From contig CAJMKD010000007.1 of assembly GCA_905213905.1 (NCBI GenBank), positions 29,641 to 93,640 of the forward strand: 64,000 nucleotides of DNA. The letters are read 5' to 3'. Below, piece by piece: positions 50,903-60,200 of the stretch; positions within the stretch are counted from its first letter, which is position 1, and each line of letters begins with the position of its first letter. Both the position numbers and the translations under genes were made by a program. The DNA is from an uncultured Sutterella sp. GTDB taxonomy: Bacteria > Pseudomonadota > Gammaproteobacteria > Burkholderiales > Burkholderiaceae_F. Below the pieces are notes generated by a model. It was not told where the DNA came from, did no database searches, and saw nothing but the letters and a program-made list of their open reading frames with translations.

Positions 50903-52063
50903 ATGGCAAAAGTCTCTCGTCTTGCTGCGGCTGCCGCAGCAGTTCTTTGCACTTTCGCAGCGGCGCAAAGCGGCTGCTATGCGGCAGACGTGCGCATCTA
51001 CGGCACCGTCAACACCGGCATCTACTACAGCAATCCCGAGCACGCCAACGGCACGCTCCGCATGGCCGGGATCGGCGAAACGCCGGTTGATTCGGCCTTT
51101 CACATCGAAGCGCGCGAAGCGCTCACAGGGAGCACCTACGTGGGCGTCAACCTCGGCAACACTTTCGCGGCCGATACGGGCGCCATGGCCAATTCAGGCG
51201 TTCTCTTTGATGCGTCCCGGCTCTTTGTCGGCAACGACAAGGTGGAATTTGCCGTCGGCCGCATCGGCGGCTTCACCGTGGCGGCGGAGCCTTATTCGCT
51301 TTACATCCGCTTGAGCGCCAACATGACGGGCATGCAGCTCGCGGGGATTGCGCCCGCCAACATCACGTACCGCCCGACTCATCCGACCAATGCCTTCGCC
51401 TTCCAGACGAAAGGGCGCGGCTTCTTCGTGCAGGGCCTTTATTCCAATGGCGACTATGACCAGGGGGTCGACGAAGAAACAGAATTCGACTGGTCGGACC
51501 GCATGCATGCGCTGCAGCTCGCGGCGGGCTGGGACGGCGAGTCGCTCAAGGCCGGCCTCGTCTATTCGATGGAAATGCCGAAAAACCATAAATACGAGGC
51601 CCGGCACGAACCGATGCAGAGCCTGCATTTCCTCGGCAGCTACGACTTCGGCGGCCCGGCTGTGGCCTGGGTGCTCTTTGCGGGCACGAACGTCTGGCGC
51701 CTCGGCGCCGCCGACGACATTGGCGCTGCCGTGGGCGCCATGTCGGACGGCCGCGCGGCATATGCCTGGAGCGAAGAGGGCCTCGATGTCGGCGCGCTCG
51801 TGCTCTCCGCCCGCTACCCCGTCGGCAGGCACCAGTTTGCGGCTTCCATGGGCTACATGCACGGCAAGTGGCAGGGCGAAGAAAATGCGCGCGGCGTCGA
51901 CGAGGGCTCCGTTTCGCAAATGGGCGTGACTTATCGTTATTTCCTCTCCAAGCGCGCCAATTGGTATGCCGCCGCGTCCTATTCGAACGGAAGCCGGCTC
52001 TTCAAAAACACGGCCCGCTTCAACCAGTACATCGCGACGACGGGCCTTTGCGTGAATTTCTGA
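50903..52063 (+). CDS. outer-membrane general porin
   Basis: The 386-residue protein has a signal peptide (MAKVSRLAAAAAAVLCTFAAAQSGCYA) followed by DVRIYGTVNTGIYYSN, the usual first strand of beta-proteobacterial porins. SRLFVGNDKVEFAVGRIGGF follows, and the C-terminus ends in TTGLCVNF, with the terminal Phe needed for BAM insertion. AAGGAG precedes ATG 50903. It would form a trimeric 16-strand channel for small solutes. It stands alone with a strong set of hairpins behind it. Confidence 0.92.
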   Translation: MAKVSRLAAAAAAVLCTFAAAQSGCYAADVRIYGTVNTGIYYSNPEHANGTLRMAGIGETPVDSAFHIEAREALTGSTYVGVNLGNTFAADTGAMANSGVLFDASRLFVGNDKVEFAVGRIGGFTVAAEPYSLYIRLSANMTGMQLAGIAPANITYRPTHPTNAFAFQTKGRGFFVQGLYSNGDYDQGVDEETEFDWSDRMHALQLAAGWDGESLKAGLVYSMEMPKNHKYEARHEPMQSLHFLGSYDFGGPAVAWVLFAGTNVWRLGAADDIGAAVGAMSDGRAAYAWSEEGLDVGALVLSARYPVGRHQFAASMGYMHGKWQGEENARGVDEGSVSQMGVTYRYFLSKRANWYAAASYSNGSRLFKNTARFNQYIATTGLCVNF

Positions 52064-52078
52064 TCCGTTCTATGTCCG

Positions 52079-52138
52079 GCCGCTGCTTCCGGGCAGCGGC
52101 CGAAAGCTGGGAGCGGCGCGCCAGCCGCTCCCAGCGCC
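52079..52138 (+). terminator. tandem hairpins behind the porin
   Basis: CGGCCGCTGC/GCAGCGGCCG and then GCTGGGAGCGGC/GCCGCTCCCAGC lie one after the other. Neither has a T-run, but the stems are strong. Confidence 0.5.
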
Positions 52139-52193
52139 TCAAGCGTGCGCGCCGCTTCCAAGCGCGCACACCGCGCGAAGCGGCAAAGCTTCG

Positions 52194-52237
52194 CAAAAAA
52201 AGAGCTGCGGCAAAGCGTGTTTCGCTTCGCCGCAGCT
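52194..52237 (-). terminator. terminator of the full-length sulfotransferase gene
   Basis: AGCTGCGGCAAAGCG pairs with CGCTTCGCCGCAGCT (one mismatch). On the minus strand the stem is followed by CTTTTTTT. Confidence 0.8.
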
Positions 52238-52262
52238 TCCCTTTCAAGCGTCTATCGAATGC

Positions 52263-54101
52263 TTATTTTGCCGAATGATCAAACGCTTTCTGCACATTGA
52301 CAGGGAAGGCCTGGTAGCCAAACGAGCCGTCGATCTTGATCAGCACGCTCGGTTCGGTCTTGCCCCAGTCGAATTCCGTGATGTACGGATGCATGGCGGA
52401 AGCCACCTTGCCGGATCCCCAGGCGCCGAGGAAGCCCGCCGTCGAGTAGTAGACGACCACGGAGTCCTTGTCGGCCTGGTATTCGCAGAGCCCCGTCACC
52501 GGGCTGTAGTAGTCGGCGCCTTCGGCCTTGCCGTGCTCCCAGATCTGCTGAACGGTCATCTTGTTCTGATCGATCTTGTAGATCACGCCGCGGGTGTACT
52601 TGTCGGTCGGCAGCGCCGGCTGCTCCATGCCGCGCGCGTCGCCGTTGTCGAAGACGGTGATGTAGATCACGTCCTTGTCAGACTTTTCATCAATGCGCCA
52701 GCCGGTGTGCTGCGTCCAAGTCCAGTCGAAGCCTTTCTCGCAGACGGAGCCTTCGCACTTGATGGGGTTGCCATCGGCGTCGATCGGCGTGAGGAGCTTC
52801 TCCTTCCAGGGCGAGCGCCAGCCTTCGTGCGAGGCCAGGATCCATTTCACCTTCTTGTCGCGGCCGATCTTCACGACAGCAGACTGGTGGCGGGAGGAAA
52901 TGATGATCGAGTCGTCGGTCGGATCATAGTCGACCGAGTTGACGTGCGCCCAGTTGCGGCCCGCGCCCACGCCCGGAATGTCGCCGAAGACGTCCGACTC
53001 TTCCTGCTTGGCGAGATCCTCGGCCGACATCGTCTGGCCTTCCTTCGCGGGGTCGATGTTGAGGCAGACGGCGCCCTGGTCGAGCACCTTGATGACGTTC
53101 GAGCGGTACGGATCGAGGATGTCGTAGAGCTTGAACTCGTCGACGACGCGGCCGTCCGCATCAATTTCGGCGATCACGTCGCGCACCGTGTGAACGCGCT
53201 TGTTGTCCGGGCGGCGATGGTCGAACGAGGCAACGCGCAGGAAATAGTGTCCGTTCTGCGCGTAGTCGAGCGCGTGGCTGAAGTCGGAGAATTCCTTGGG
53301 CAGGCGGCGGTTGAAGATCTTGCGGCCCATGAAGTCGTACTTCGCGTAGCGCTGGCCGTAGCCCCAGGCGAGCGCGCCGTCGGGCGTCTGGCGGAAGCCC
53401 ATCATGATGCCGGAGCGGTAAATCGTTTCGTTGTCGTAGATCGGCGTCGGGTCGAGGTACCAGCGCACGGCGCCCGTTGCGTCGATCATGGCGACCTGCG
53501 GATAGAAGGACCATTCAAGCGCGCCGCCCACAGGATTGTTCCAGATGGCGCGGGAGGCCTGCGGGGGCGGCGGCAGCAGATTGTTGACGAGGTAGACGCG
53601 GTCCTTGTACTTCTCGGACATCTTGAGGACCTTCGTGTCGAACATGTTGCCCTTCTGGTCGGGCGTGCCGTTCGAAATATTCGCGATCGGCGGCACCCAG
53701 AACTGGTATTTTTCCGTGAAAGTTTCCGCCTTCCCCTGGAAGAGACGGGTATAAGTCACTTCGACCGTATTGGCGTAGTCCGGATAGAGCCCCCAGACGG
53801 GAATGCCGGCGTGCGTGCGAAGCTCCACGTCGTCGACGTGGTATTTGATTTCCTGGCCGCCCATCTTCGGCACGACGCGGACCGTGGCGTCGGTGATGTC
53901 GTAGCCGCCGTTCTTGATGATGGCGGTGAGCGGCGCGACGCGGTACGGATTCACGATCACTTCGCCGATGTGGCCCTGCGCAGTGTAGTGCACGGCCGGG
54001 CCGCTCGAGCCTTCGGCCATGACGGTCGCAGGCGCCGCCGCAGCAGCGATCGCTGCGGCGATCGCCGATACAAGAAGCGTTCTTCTGCTCAAAATCGACA
54101 T
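52263..54101 (-). CDS. aryl-sulfate sulfotransferase (AssT type)
   Basis: The 612-residue periplasmic enzyme moves sulfate from one phenol ester to another phenol without PAPS. ATG 54101 is chosen because GGAG lies 6 bases upstream and MSILSRRTLLVSAIAAAIAAAAAPATVMA is a signal peptide with a twin-arginine-like SRRTLL. A beta-rich N-terminal domain (about residues 30-130) precedes the six-bladed propeller. Visible active-site regions are SHALDYAQNGHYF, ISSRHQSAVVKIGRDKKVKWIL and FDWTWTQHTGW, with the nucleophilic His expected in the last. A CX4C (KCEGSVC) matches the structural disulfide made by DsbL/DsbI in E. coli; those genes are not in the window. It is divergent from a LysR regulator. Confidence 0.94.
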   Translation of the reverse strand: MSILSRRTLLVSAIAAAIAAAAAPATVMAEGSSGPAVHYTAQGHIGEVIVNPYRVAPLTAIIKNGGYDITDATVRVVPKMGGQEIKYHVDDVELRTHAGIPVWGLYPDYANTVEVTYTRLFQGKAETFTEKYQFWVPPIANISNGTPDQKGNMFDTKVLKMSEKYKDRVYLVNNLLPPPPQASRAIWNNPVGGALEWSFYPQVAMIDATGAVRWYLDPTPIYDNETIYRSGIMMGFRQTPDGALAWGYGQRYAKYDFMGRKIFNRRLPKEFSDFSHALDYAQNGHYFLRVASFDHRRPDNKRVHTVRDVIAEIDADGRVVDEFKLYDILDPYRSNVIKVLDQGAVCLNIDPAKEGQTMSAEDLAKQEESDVFGDIPGVGAGRNWAHVNSVDYDPTDDSIIISSRHQSAVVKIGRDKKVKWILASHEGWRSPWKEKLLTPIDADGNPIKCEGSVCEKGFDWTWTQHTGWRIDEKSDKDVIYITVFDNGDARGMEQPALPTDKYTRGVIYKIDQNKMTVQQIWEHGKAEGADYYSPVTGLCEYQADKDSVVVYYSTAGFLGAWGSGKVASAMHPYITEFDWGKTEPSVLIKIDGSFGYQAFPVNVQKAFDHSAK

Positions 54102-54205
54102 TCTGTTCTCCTTACTCATGTTTGCCGGCGGTCGGTGCGCCTGCGCGCTGCAATCAAAAAAAAGAGGGCGCGTTCGGGCATCTGCCGCAATGCCGACATT
54201 CTCCT

Positions 54206-54241
54206 GCGTATAGTTCGAAATGATTAGTGCAGGAAATACGC
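54206..54241. promoter_or_regulatory. inverted repeat between sulfotransferase and LysR genes
   Basis: GCGTAT and ATACGC flank a 24-base centre in the 254-base gap between the divergent genes. It is a candidate LysR-type binding site, though the arms are short. Confidence 0.3.
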
Positions 54242-54355
54242 CCGAATCCTTCAACTTTGAAAAGAACCGCTTGCAGAGCCTGCAAAACTCCTGCCGGCTG
54301 CTCCTTTAGAGAAGCCTGCGGCGCAGCGAAAGCTGTTCGAACGAGAGAAAAACAA

Positions 54356-55279
54356 ATGACCCATAAAGACAATGCCGATCACCTTTCCTTTGAAGAGATG
54401 CGGCTTTTGAAGCTGCTCCTCGAAACCGAGCAGCTCTCGCTTGCCGCAGAGCGGCTCGGGCATTCCGCCTCGACAGTGAGCCGGCAGCTCGCGCATGCGC
54501 GCGAAGTGCTCGGCGATCCGCTTTTTGTGCGGGCGAAGACGGGCCTTCTGCCGACGGCGCGCATGCTCGCGATTTCGTCCAAGATGGACAGGCTTCTCGA
54601 AATTTGGGACGACATGGCGGACGAGAAGCCGTTTTCGCCGGCTTCGATCGAGCGGCGCTTCCGCATCATGACGGCCGACAACGGCCTCAACGCGTATCTG
54701 ACGGAATGCCTCCCAGCGATTCTTGCGCAGGCGCCCCGTGCGCGGCTCATCGTCGAGCCGCTGTCGGATGATGTTTTCGAGTCGCTGCGCTGCGGCGAAG
54801 CCGACGTTGCCGTTTATCCGACGACAGACATACCGGCCGAGTGCCGTGCGGTGCCGCTCCCGGTGATGCATCCCGTGGCGCTCATGCGGCCGGGCCACCC
54901 GCTCGTGAAGCGCTTCAGAGCGCAGGGCCGGCTTCGGCAGGCGGACTTCGACGCGTATCCGCTTCTCATGTGCGATCCGCGCATCGGCACGCGCTTTCGC
55001 GAAGCCCTTGAAGCCGAATGCAAGCGCGCGCGGCTCATCATTCCCTACTTCAATGCGTTGCGCGCGATTCTTGAGAAAACGGATTTCGTCGCCTGGTCGC
55101 CGAAAGCGTCGGCCAGGCAATGGGTCGACGCCGGCGCGCTTTTTGCGGCGCCCGTTGAAGATTCGCCTTTCACATCGTTTCAGCCGCAGCTCATCTGGCA
55201 CGAGCGAACGCATGCCGATCCTGCCTGCCAGTGGCTTCGGGGCATGATTCTTCAATTTGCTGCCCGCTGCGAGGCCTGA
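54356..55279 (+). CDS. LysR family transcriptional regulator
   Basis: The 307-residue regulator has the N-terminal winged HTH (LSFEEMRLLKLLLETEQLSLAAERLGHSASTVSRQLAHAREVLGDPLFVRAKTGLLPTARM), followed by the periplasmic-binding-like effector domain from about residue 90. It is divergent from the aryl-sulfate sulfotransferase gene, so it probably controls that gene in response to an aromatic or sulfated compound. ATG 54356 is chosen on the family start; the frame runs further upstream. Confidence 0.93.
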   Translation: MTHKDNADHLSFEEMRLLKLLLETEQLSLAAERLGHSASTVSRQLAHAREVLGDPLFVRAKTGLLPTARMLAISSKMDRLLEIWDDMADEKPFSPASIERRFRIMTADNGLNAYLTECLPAILAQAPRARLIVEPLSDDVFESLRCGEADVAVYPTTDIPAECRAVPLPVMHPVALMRPGHPLVKRFRAQGRLRQADFDAYPLLMCDPRIGTRFREALEAECKRARLIIPYFNALRAILEKTDFVAWSPKASARQWVDAGALFAAPVEDSPFTSFQPQLIWHERTHADPACQWLRGMILQFAARCEA

Positions 55280-55462
55280 GTCAAAGTCGAGAGCAAAGCT
55301 GCGGGATCGTTCTGCGCGCAACAAGCAGCGCATTTGGATCGTTTTCTCAATGGGTGCTGCCGCCGCCAAATTAGAATAAGAGCTCGACAACGAAAAGCCG
55401 CATCGCTTTGGCGGAAGCTGGCTTTGCGCTTTTGCCAACATTCTCGCAGCGATATTTCTTCC

Positions 55463-57226
55463 ATGCTCTTCCGGCGGCTCTTTGCATTCGTCTCTGCGCT
55501 CTGCCTCGCTTTTGCGATTGGTTTGCCGTGCGCGGCTTGGGCGGCGGACGATCCTGCCTTCAAGCTCGAAATGACGGGACTTGAAGGTGAACTCAAGACC
55601 AATGTGGACGCACAGCTCGCAGCAGGGGGCTTGTCGCACATCACGGTGAGAAGCCGCTTTCGCGCGCAGGTTCGCTCCGCCGTGCGCGAAGGGCTTCGCT
55701 CGCTCGGCTACTATCAGCCGACCCTCAAGTTCAAATGGAAGGAAAAGCCGAAGAGCGGGCCTCGGGTTCTCACGCTTCAGGTGACGCCGGGCGAGCCCGT
55801 CCGCATTGAGGAAGTGCGCATCAACATCACGGGCGATGCCGCAGAGGATCGCGACTTCAAGCGCCTCATCCGCAAGAATGCGCCCGAAAAAGGCGCAGTG
55901 CTCAACCACGGCGCTTACGACAAATTCAAGTCGGACCTCAACAACCTCGCCATGACGAAGGGGTACTTTGAGGCGAAGTTTAAAAAGAGCGAACTGCAGG
56001 TGAGCCCCGAGCGCGGCATCGCCTTCTGGGTGATCGACTACGAATCGGGGCCGCGCTACAAGTTCGGGAAAGTCACTTACCACGGCTCGCAGATCGATGA
56101 CGTGTATCTGCAGAATCTCGTTCCCTTTGATCCGGGCGCGCCGTTCTCCTCGGATGACCTTGCCAAGCTCAACGAGCGGCTTTCGGCGACGGGCTGGTTC
56201 AATTCCGTGGTCGTTGCGCCGGAATTCCGCAATGCGACCGAGGATAAGGAGCTGCCGCTTTACGGCCACGTCGTGCCGCGTTCGGGCAATTCCGTCGAAC
56301 TCGGCATCGGCTTTTCAACGGACGTCGGGCCGCGCTTTCGCGCCGACTGGAAGAAGCCCTGGGTGAATCACTACGGGCACAGCCTCGAGTCGTCGACCAA
56401 TCTTTCAAGCGCGGATCAGCAGCTCGATTTTTCCTACAAAATCCCGCGCGAGGAAAGCCCGCTCGAGGAGTACTACCTCTTTCAGGGCGGCTACAAGCAC
56501 ACGGACTTGAACGACACGAAGTCGGACTCGATGACGCTTGTGGCGTCCCGCTACTGGGAGCTCGAGACGGGCTGGCAGCGCTCGATCAATCTGCGCTGGA
56601 TGCTCGACAAGTTCACGCAGGGCTCGGTCGACAACACGACGATGCTGATCTACCCGGGCGTGACGCTCTCGCGCACCCGTTCCCGCGGCGGCATGATGCC
56701 GCGCTGGGGCGACTCGCAGCGCTACACGCTCGACGTCGCATCAACCTTCTGGGGCTCCGACATCGACTTTGTAGCCTTCAGCGCCGCCGGTACCATCATC
56801 CGGACGTACGCGAGGAAGCATCGCTTCATCGGCCGCGGCAACTTCGGCTGGATTGAAACGAACGACTTTGATCAGGTGCCGCCGGATCTGCGCTTCTTCG
56901 CGGGCGGCGACAGAAGCGTGCGCGGCTACGACTACAAGTCGATCTCGCCCAAGGATGCCTCGGGCGAGCTCACCGGCGCCGAGCGCCTCCTCACGGCTTC
57001 GCTCGAATACCAGTACAACGTGACGGGCAAATGGTGGGGCGCGGTCTTCTACGACGTCGGCGAAGCGGTCGAGAAGCTCACGACCACGAGCTTCAAGTCC
57101 GGCGCAGGCTTCGGCATTCGCTGGGAAAGCCCGATCGGCCCTGTGAAGCTTGACATTGCGCGCCCCGTCGGCGATCCGGATGAAGACGGATTGGCCTTCT
57201 ACATTGGTCTCGGATCCGAACTATGA
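55463..57226 (+). CDS. tamA: translocation and assembly module outer-membrane protein TamA
   Basis: The 587-residue BamA-family protein has a signal peptide (MLFRRLFAFVSALCLAFAIGLPCAAWA), then three POTRA-like domains to about residue 250 (LRSLGYYQPTLKFKWKE, PGEPVRIEEVRINITGDA, SGPRYKFGKVTYHGSQIDDVYLQNLVPFDPGAPFS). The C-terminal barrel shows RFFAGGDRSVRGYDYKSISP, which holds the VRGY motif of lid loop 6. TamA with TamB assists insertion of autotransporters and other outer-membrane proteins. Its stop overlaps the tamB start by 4 bases. No clear ribosome site lies before ATG 55463. Confidence 0.93.
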   Translation: MLFRRLFAFVSALCLAFAIGLPCAAWAADDPAFKLEMTGLEGELKTNVDAQLAAGGLSHITVRSRFRAQVRSAVREGLRSLGYYQPTLKFKWKEKPKSGPRVLTLQVTPGEPVRIEEVRINITGDAAEDRDFKRLIRKNAPEKGAVLNHGAYDKFKSDLNNLAMTKGYFEAKFKKSELQVSPERGIAFWVIDYESGPRYKFGKVTYHGSQIDDVYLQNLVPFDPGAPFSSDDLAKLNERLSATGWFNSVVVAPEFRNATEDKELPLYGHVVPRSGNSVELGIGFSTDVGPRFRADWKKPWVNHYGHSLESSTNLSSADQQLDFSYKIPREESPLEEYYLFQGGYKHTDLNDTKSDSMTLVASRYWELETGWQRSINLRWMLDKFTQGSVDNTTMLIYPGVTLSRTRSRGGMMPRWGDSQRYTLDVASTFWGSDIDFVAFSAAGTIIRTYARKHRFIGRGNFGWIETNDFDQVPPDLRFFAGGDRSVRGYDYKSISPKDASGELTGAERLLTASLEYQYNVTGKWWGAVFYDVGEAVEKLTTTSFKSGAGFGIRWESPIGPVKLDIARPVGDPDEDGLAFYIGLGSEL

Positions 57227-60200
57227 GTCCCGCTGCTTTAAAGATTCTGAAGAGAACGGGCGCTGTTCTGCTCGGCTTTCTCGTTCTTCTCGCCGCGCTC
57301 GCTGCTTTTGCGCTCTGGCTCGTGCTGACGCCCGAGGGCCTCACCTTTGCCGCGCATCAGGCCGAGCGCTTCGTGCCTGGGTTCCGCCTCGAGCGCGTTG
57401 AAGGCGACTGGCGAGATCTGCGGCTCGTCAATTTGGCCTACAAGGCCGAGGGCATTGATGCGGCTGCCGATGAAATCCGGCTCGGCATTGACGTCGACAA
57501 GCTTTTCGAGAAGACGATTATTGTCAAGAACGTGTCGCTTGCGGGTGTTCGGGCACAGATCGACACGGCGGCTTTGGGCGGCGCTGAACCCGAGCCTGAA
57601 GAAGCGCCTGCCGCGCCTTTCGATCCGTCGGTCGTGCCGGATTTTTCCGTTGAGTCGATTGAACTCACCAATGTCGAGGCGCTTGTGGACGCACGCGCGG
57701 TCCGCTTCGAGCGATTTGCGGCCCGAATCGACTGGGCGCGCGGCGCGCTTGCGGTGCCGACGGTGACGCTGCGTTCGCTTTTCTACGAAGAGCCGGGCAT
57801 TTCGGCTGGACTCGCGCATCTGGAAACCGCATTCGACTGGAACGGCCGCATTGCGGCGCTGCCGAAATTTGTGCTCGAAGACATTCGCGCCAAGGTCCCT
57901 GGCGCTGAAGGCGCGGTGAAGCGCTTGATTGTTGAAGCTTCGGCCGATGCGACGACGGCGGGCGTCGAGCAGCTCGATCTGCGCCGCGTGCTTCTCGAGG
58001 GGCTCGATGCAAGACTTGAAGTGCCGCAGCCCGAGGCTTCGGCTGCAGCTGCAACTCTTGCGGCAACGGGCGAGGAAGAGACGCCCGAGCAGCTCGCAAA
58101 GTCCGGCGAAGCCGCGCAGCAAGCAGCGTCGGATGCGGTTCCGACTGCAGAAGGAGCGCAGAGCGGCGAGCAAATAGCCGCTTCTCAGAAAGCTTCCGAG
58201 GGCACGCCAGCGAAGCTCTTGGCGCCATTCCCGATCAGGGCCGCCGACATCGCGCTTCGGGATCTGTCGGTCAATGCATACGGGAGCGCCGCGCATCTCG
58301 AGAGTTTTGAAACGGGCCTCGAATGGCAGGGCTCGATGGTTGTCGTGAAGCCTGTGCGCGTCAAAGGGCTTGCTGCGAAGCTCGCTGAGGGCGCCGAGAC
58401 TGCTGCGCCCCTTGAGAAGCCTGCCGCGGCGCCGCAATTCATGAGCGAAGAAGACGCGCAGATACCGCCGGGCGGACGGCCTTCTCAGGAGGAGGGAGGC
58501 GACGCAGCTGAGAACGCTGCAGGCGCAAAGAAGGGGCCGGGCGAAATGCTTGAAGCCCTTTTCGACGCGCCCTTCATCCGGACGCTTCCCGCCGTTGCGC
58601 TGCCGCTTGACGTCACGCTCGAGGGCTTTGAGGCTTCGGACTGGCGCCTCGAGGGGATTCCGGGCGCGCAGGACTTGAAGCCCCTTTCGCCATTCCTGCT
58701 CGAGCGGCTTGTCTTCCGTGCGTCGCTCCTTGACGGGCATGCTTCGCTCGAAGGCCTCAAAGCGCAGACTTCTGTCTTTTCGCTCGAGGCTTCGGCCGAT
58801 GCGCACTTGAAGGGCGACTGGCAGGCGAAGGCCCATGCTGAAATTGCGGCCGACGTTGCGCCCTTTGCGCCGGCGCTCGGCCTCGCGCGAGCGCCCGCAG
58901 CCCTTCGGCTTGATTTGGATGGCGCGCTTCTTGGAAAGCTTTCGGCTTCGCTCAGCCTGAGCGGACCGGTGGCGGCAACGGCGCAGCTCAGCGCCGAAAT
59001 TTCACGCGCGAATCTGCCCTTTGAAGCGTCGATTGAAGTGCCGGGCCTCAAATGGCCGCTCCCAGGCGCGAAGCTGGAGGGGGCTTCAGCGGCGGCGCCG
59101 GCAGGGGAGGCGGCCAAGACGCCCGAGTCCAAAGCATCAAAGGCAGCCTCTCAGAAAACAGCAGAAGCGCCGTCTTCGGGACAAGCGGCCGATTCGAAAT
59201 TCGAATTAAAGGACTTTGCCTTCGTCATGGGCGGCAGCGTCAAGGACTGGCATGCCGACATGAAGGGCGCGCTCACGGCAGACATGCCGAGCGCAGGGCT
59301 TAAGAAGCCGCTCTCGGCGGATTTGTCGCTCCGGGCGGCGGGAACGCCGTCGCGCGCGAAGATCGAAGATTTGTCGCTCACAACCGAAATCGGACGTCTG
59401 GCGCTTTCAGGAAAGGCCGCTTGGCTGCGCAATCTCGAATGGGAGGCTGCCGCACGCGTCGAGGGCGTCGATGCGAAGAAGCTGATGCCGAAGCTCCCCC
59501 TCACGCTCGACTTCAATACAAGCGCTTCGGGCGCCGTCGGTCTTCTCGAACGGCCGGGCTCCTGGCGCGTGAAGCTCTCGAACCTCACGGCCGACGGCCT
59601 CATTCAGGGCGGCCTTATCCGGTTGCGCGGCACGGCCGTGGCCGACAGCGACCGCCATGCGGAAATTCCGGGTCTCTTCTTCACGCTCGGGAAAAACAAT
59701 CTCTCGCTCAAGGGCAAGGCCGACAATGTGCGCGACATATCGCTCGAACTCAAGGTCGACGTGCCGGGGCTTCTCAATACGATCCCGGGCCTCAAGGGCA
59801 CGGCTTCGGGCTACGTGCGGCTTTCGGGGAGCGCCTTCCGTCCGGCTGTTGCGGCGGATCTGCGCGCCGACGGCCTCGGCTGGCAGTCGAGCTTCGGCAT
59901 TGACGCCGTGCGGCTCAAGGCCGATGTGAAGAACCGCGTCGAGCGGCGCATGCGCAGGCCGCCCGCCGTTGCGCTGCCCGCACAGGCTGCGAACGCCGGC
60001 AAAGCAGAAGAAGCGCGTGAGCAGCCGGCAGGCGCAGCGCAGCGGCCGCGTCGACCGCGTCGTATCTTCACGGCAGAAGAGACCATGAATCACATCGCCG
60101 AAGCCATTGCTTCGGGCGAGCTTGAGGGCAATCTCAATCTGGCCGTGACAGGAATACGCGTCGGCGAAACCACCGTGCGTGAAGTGAACTTCACGACGAA

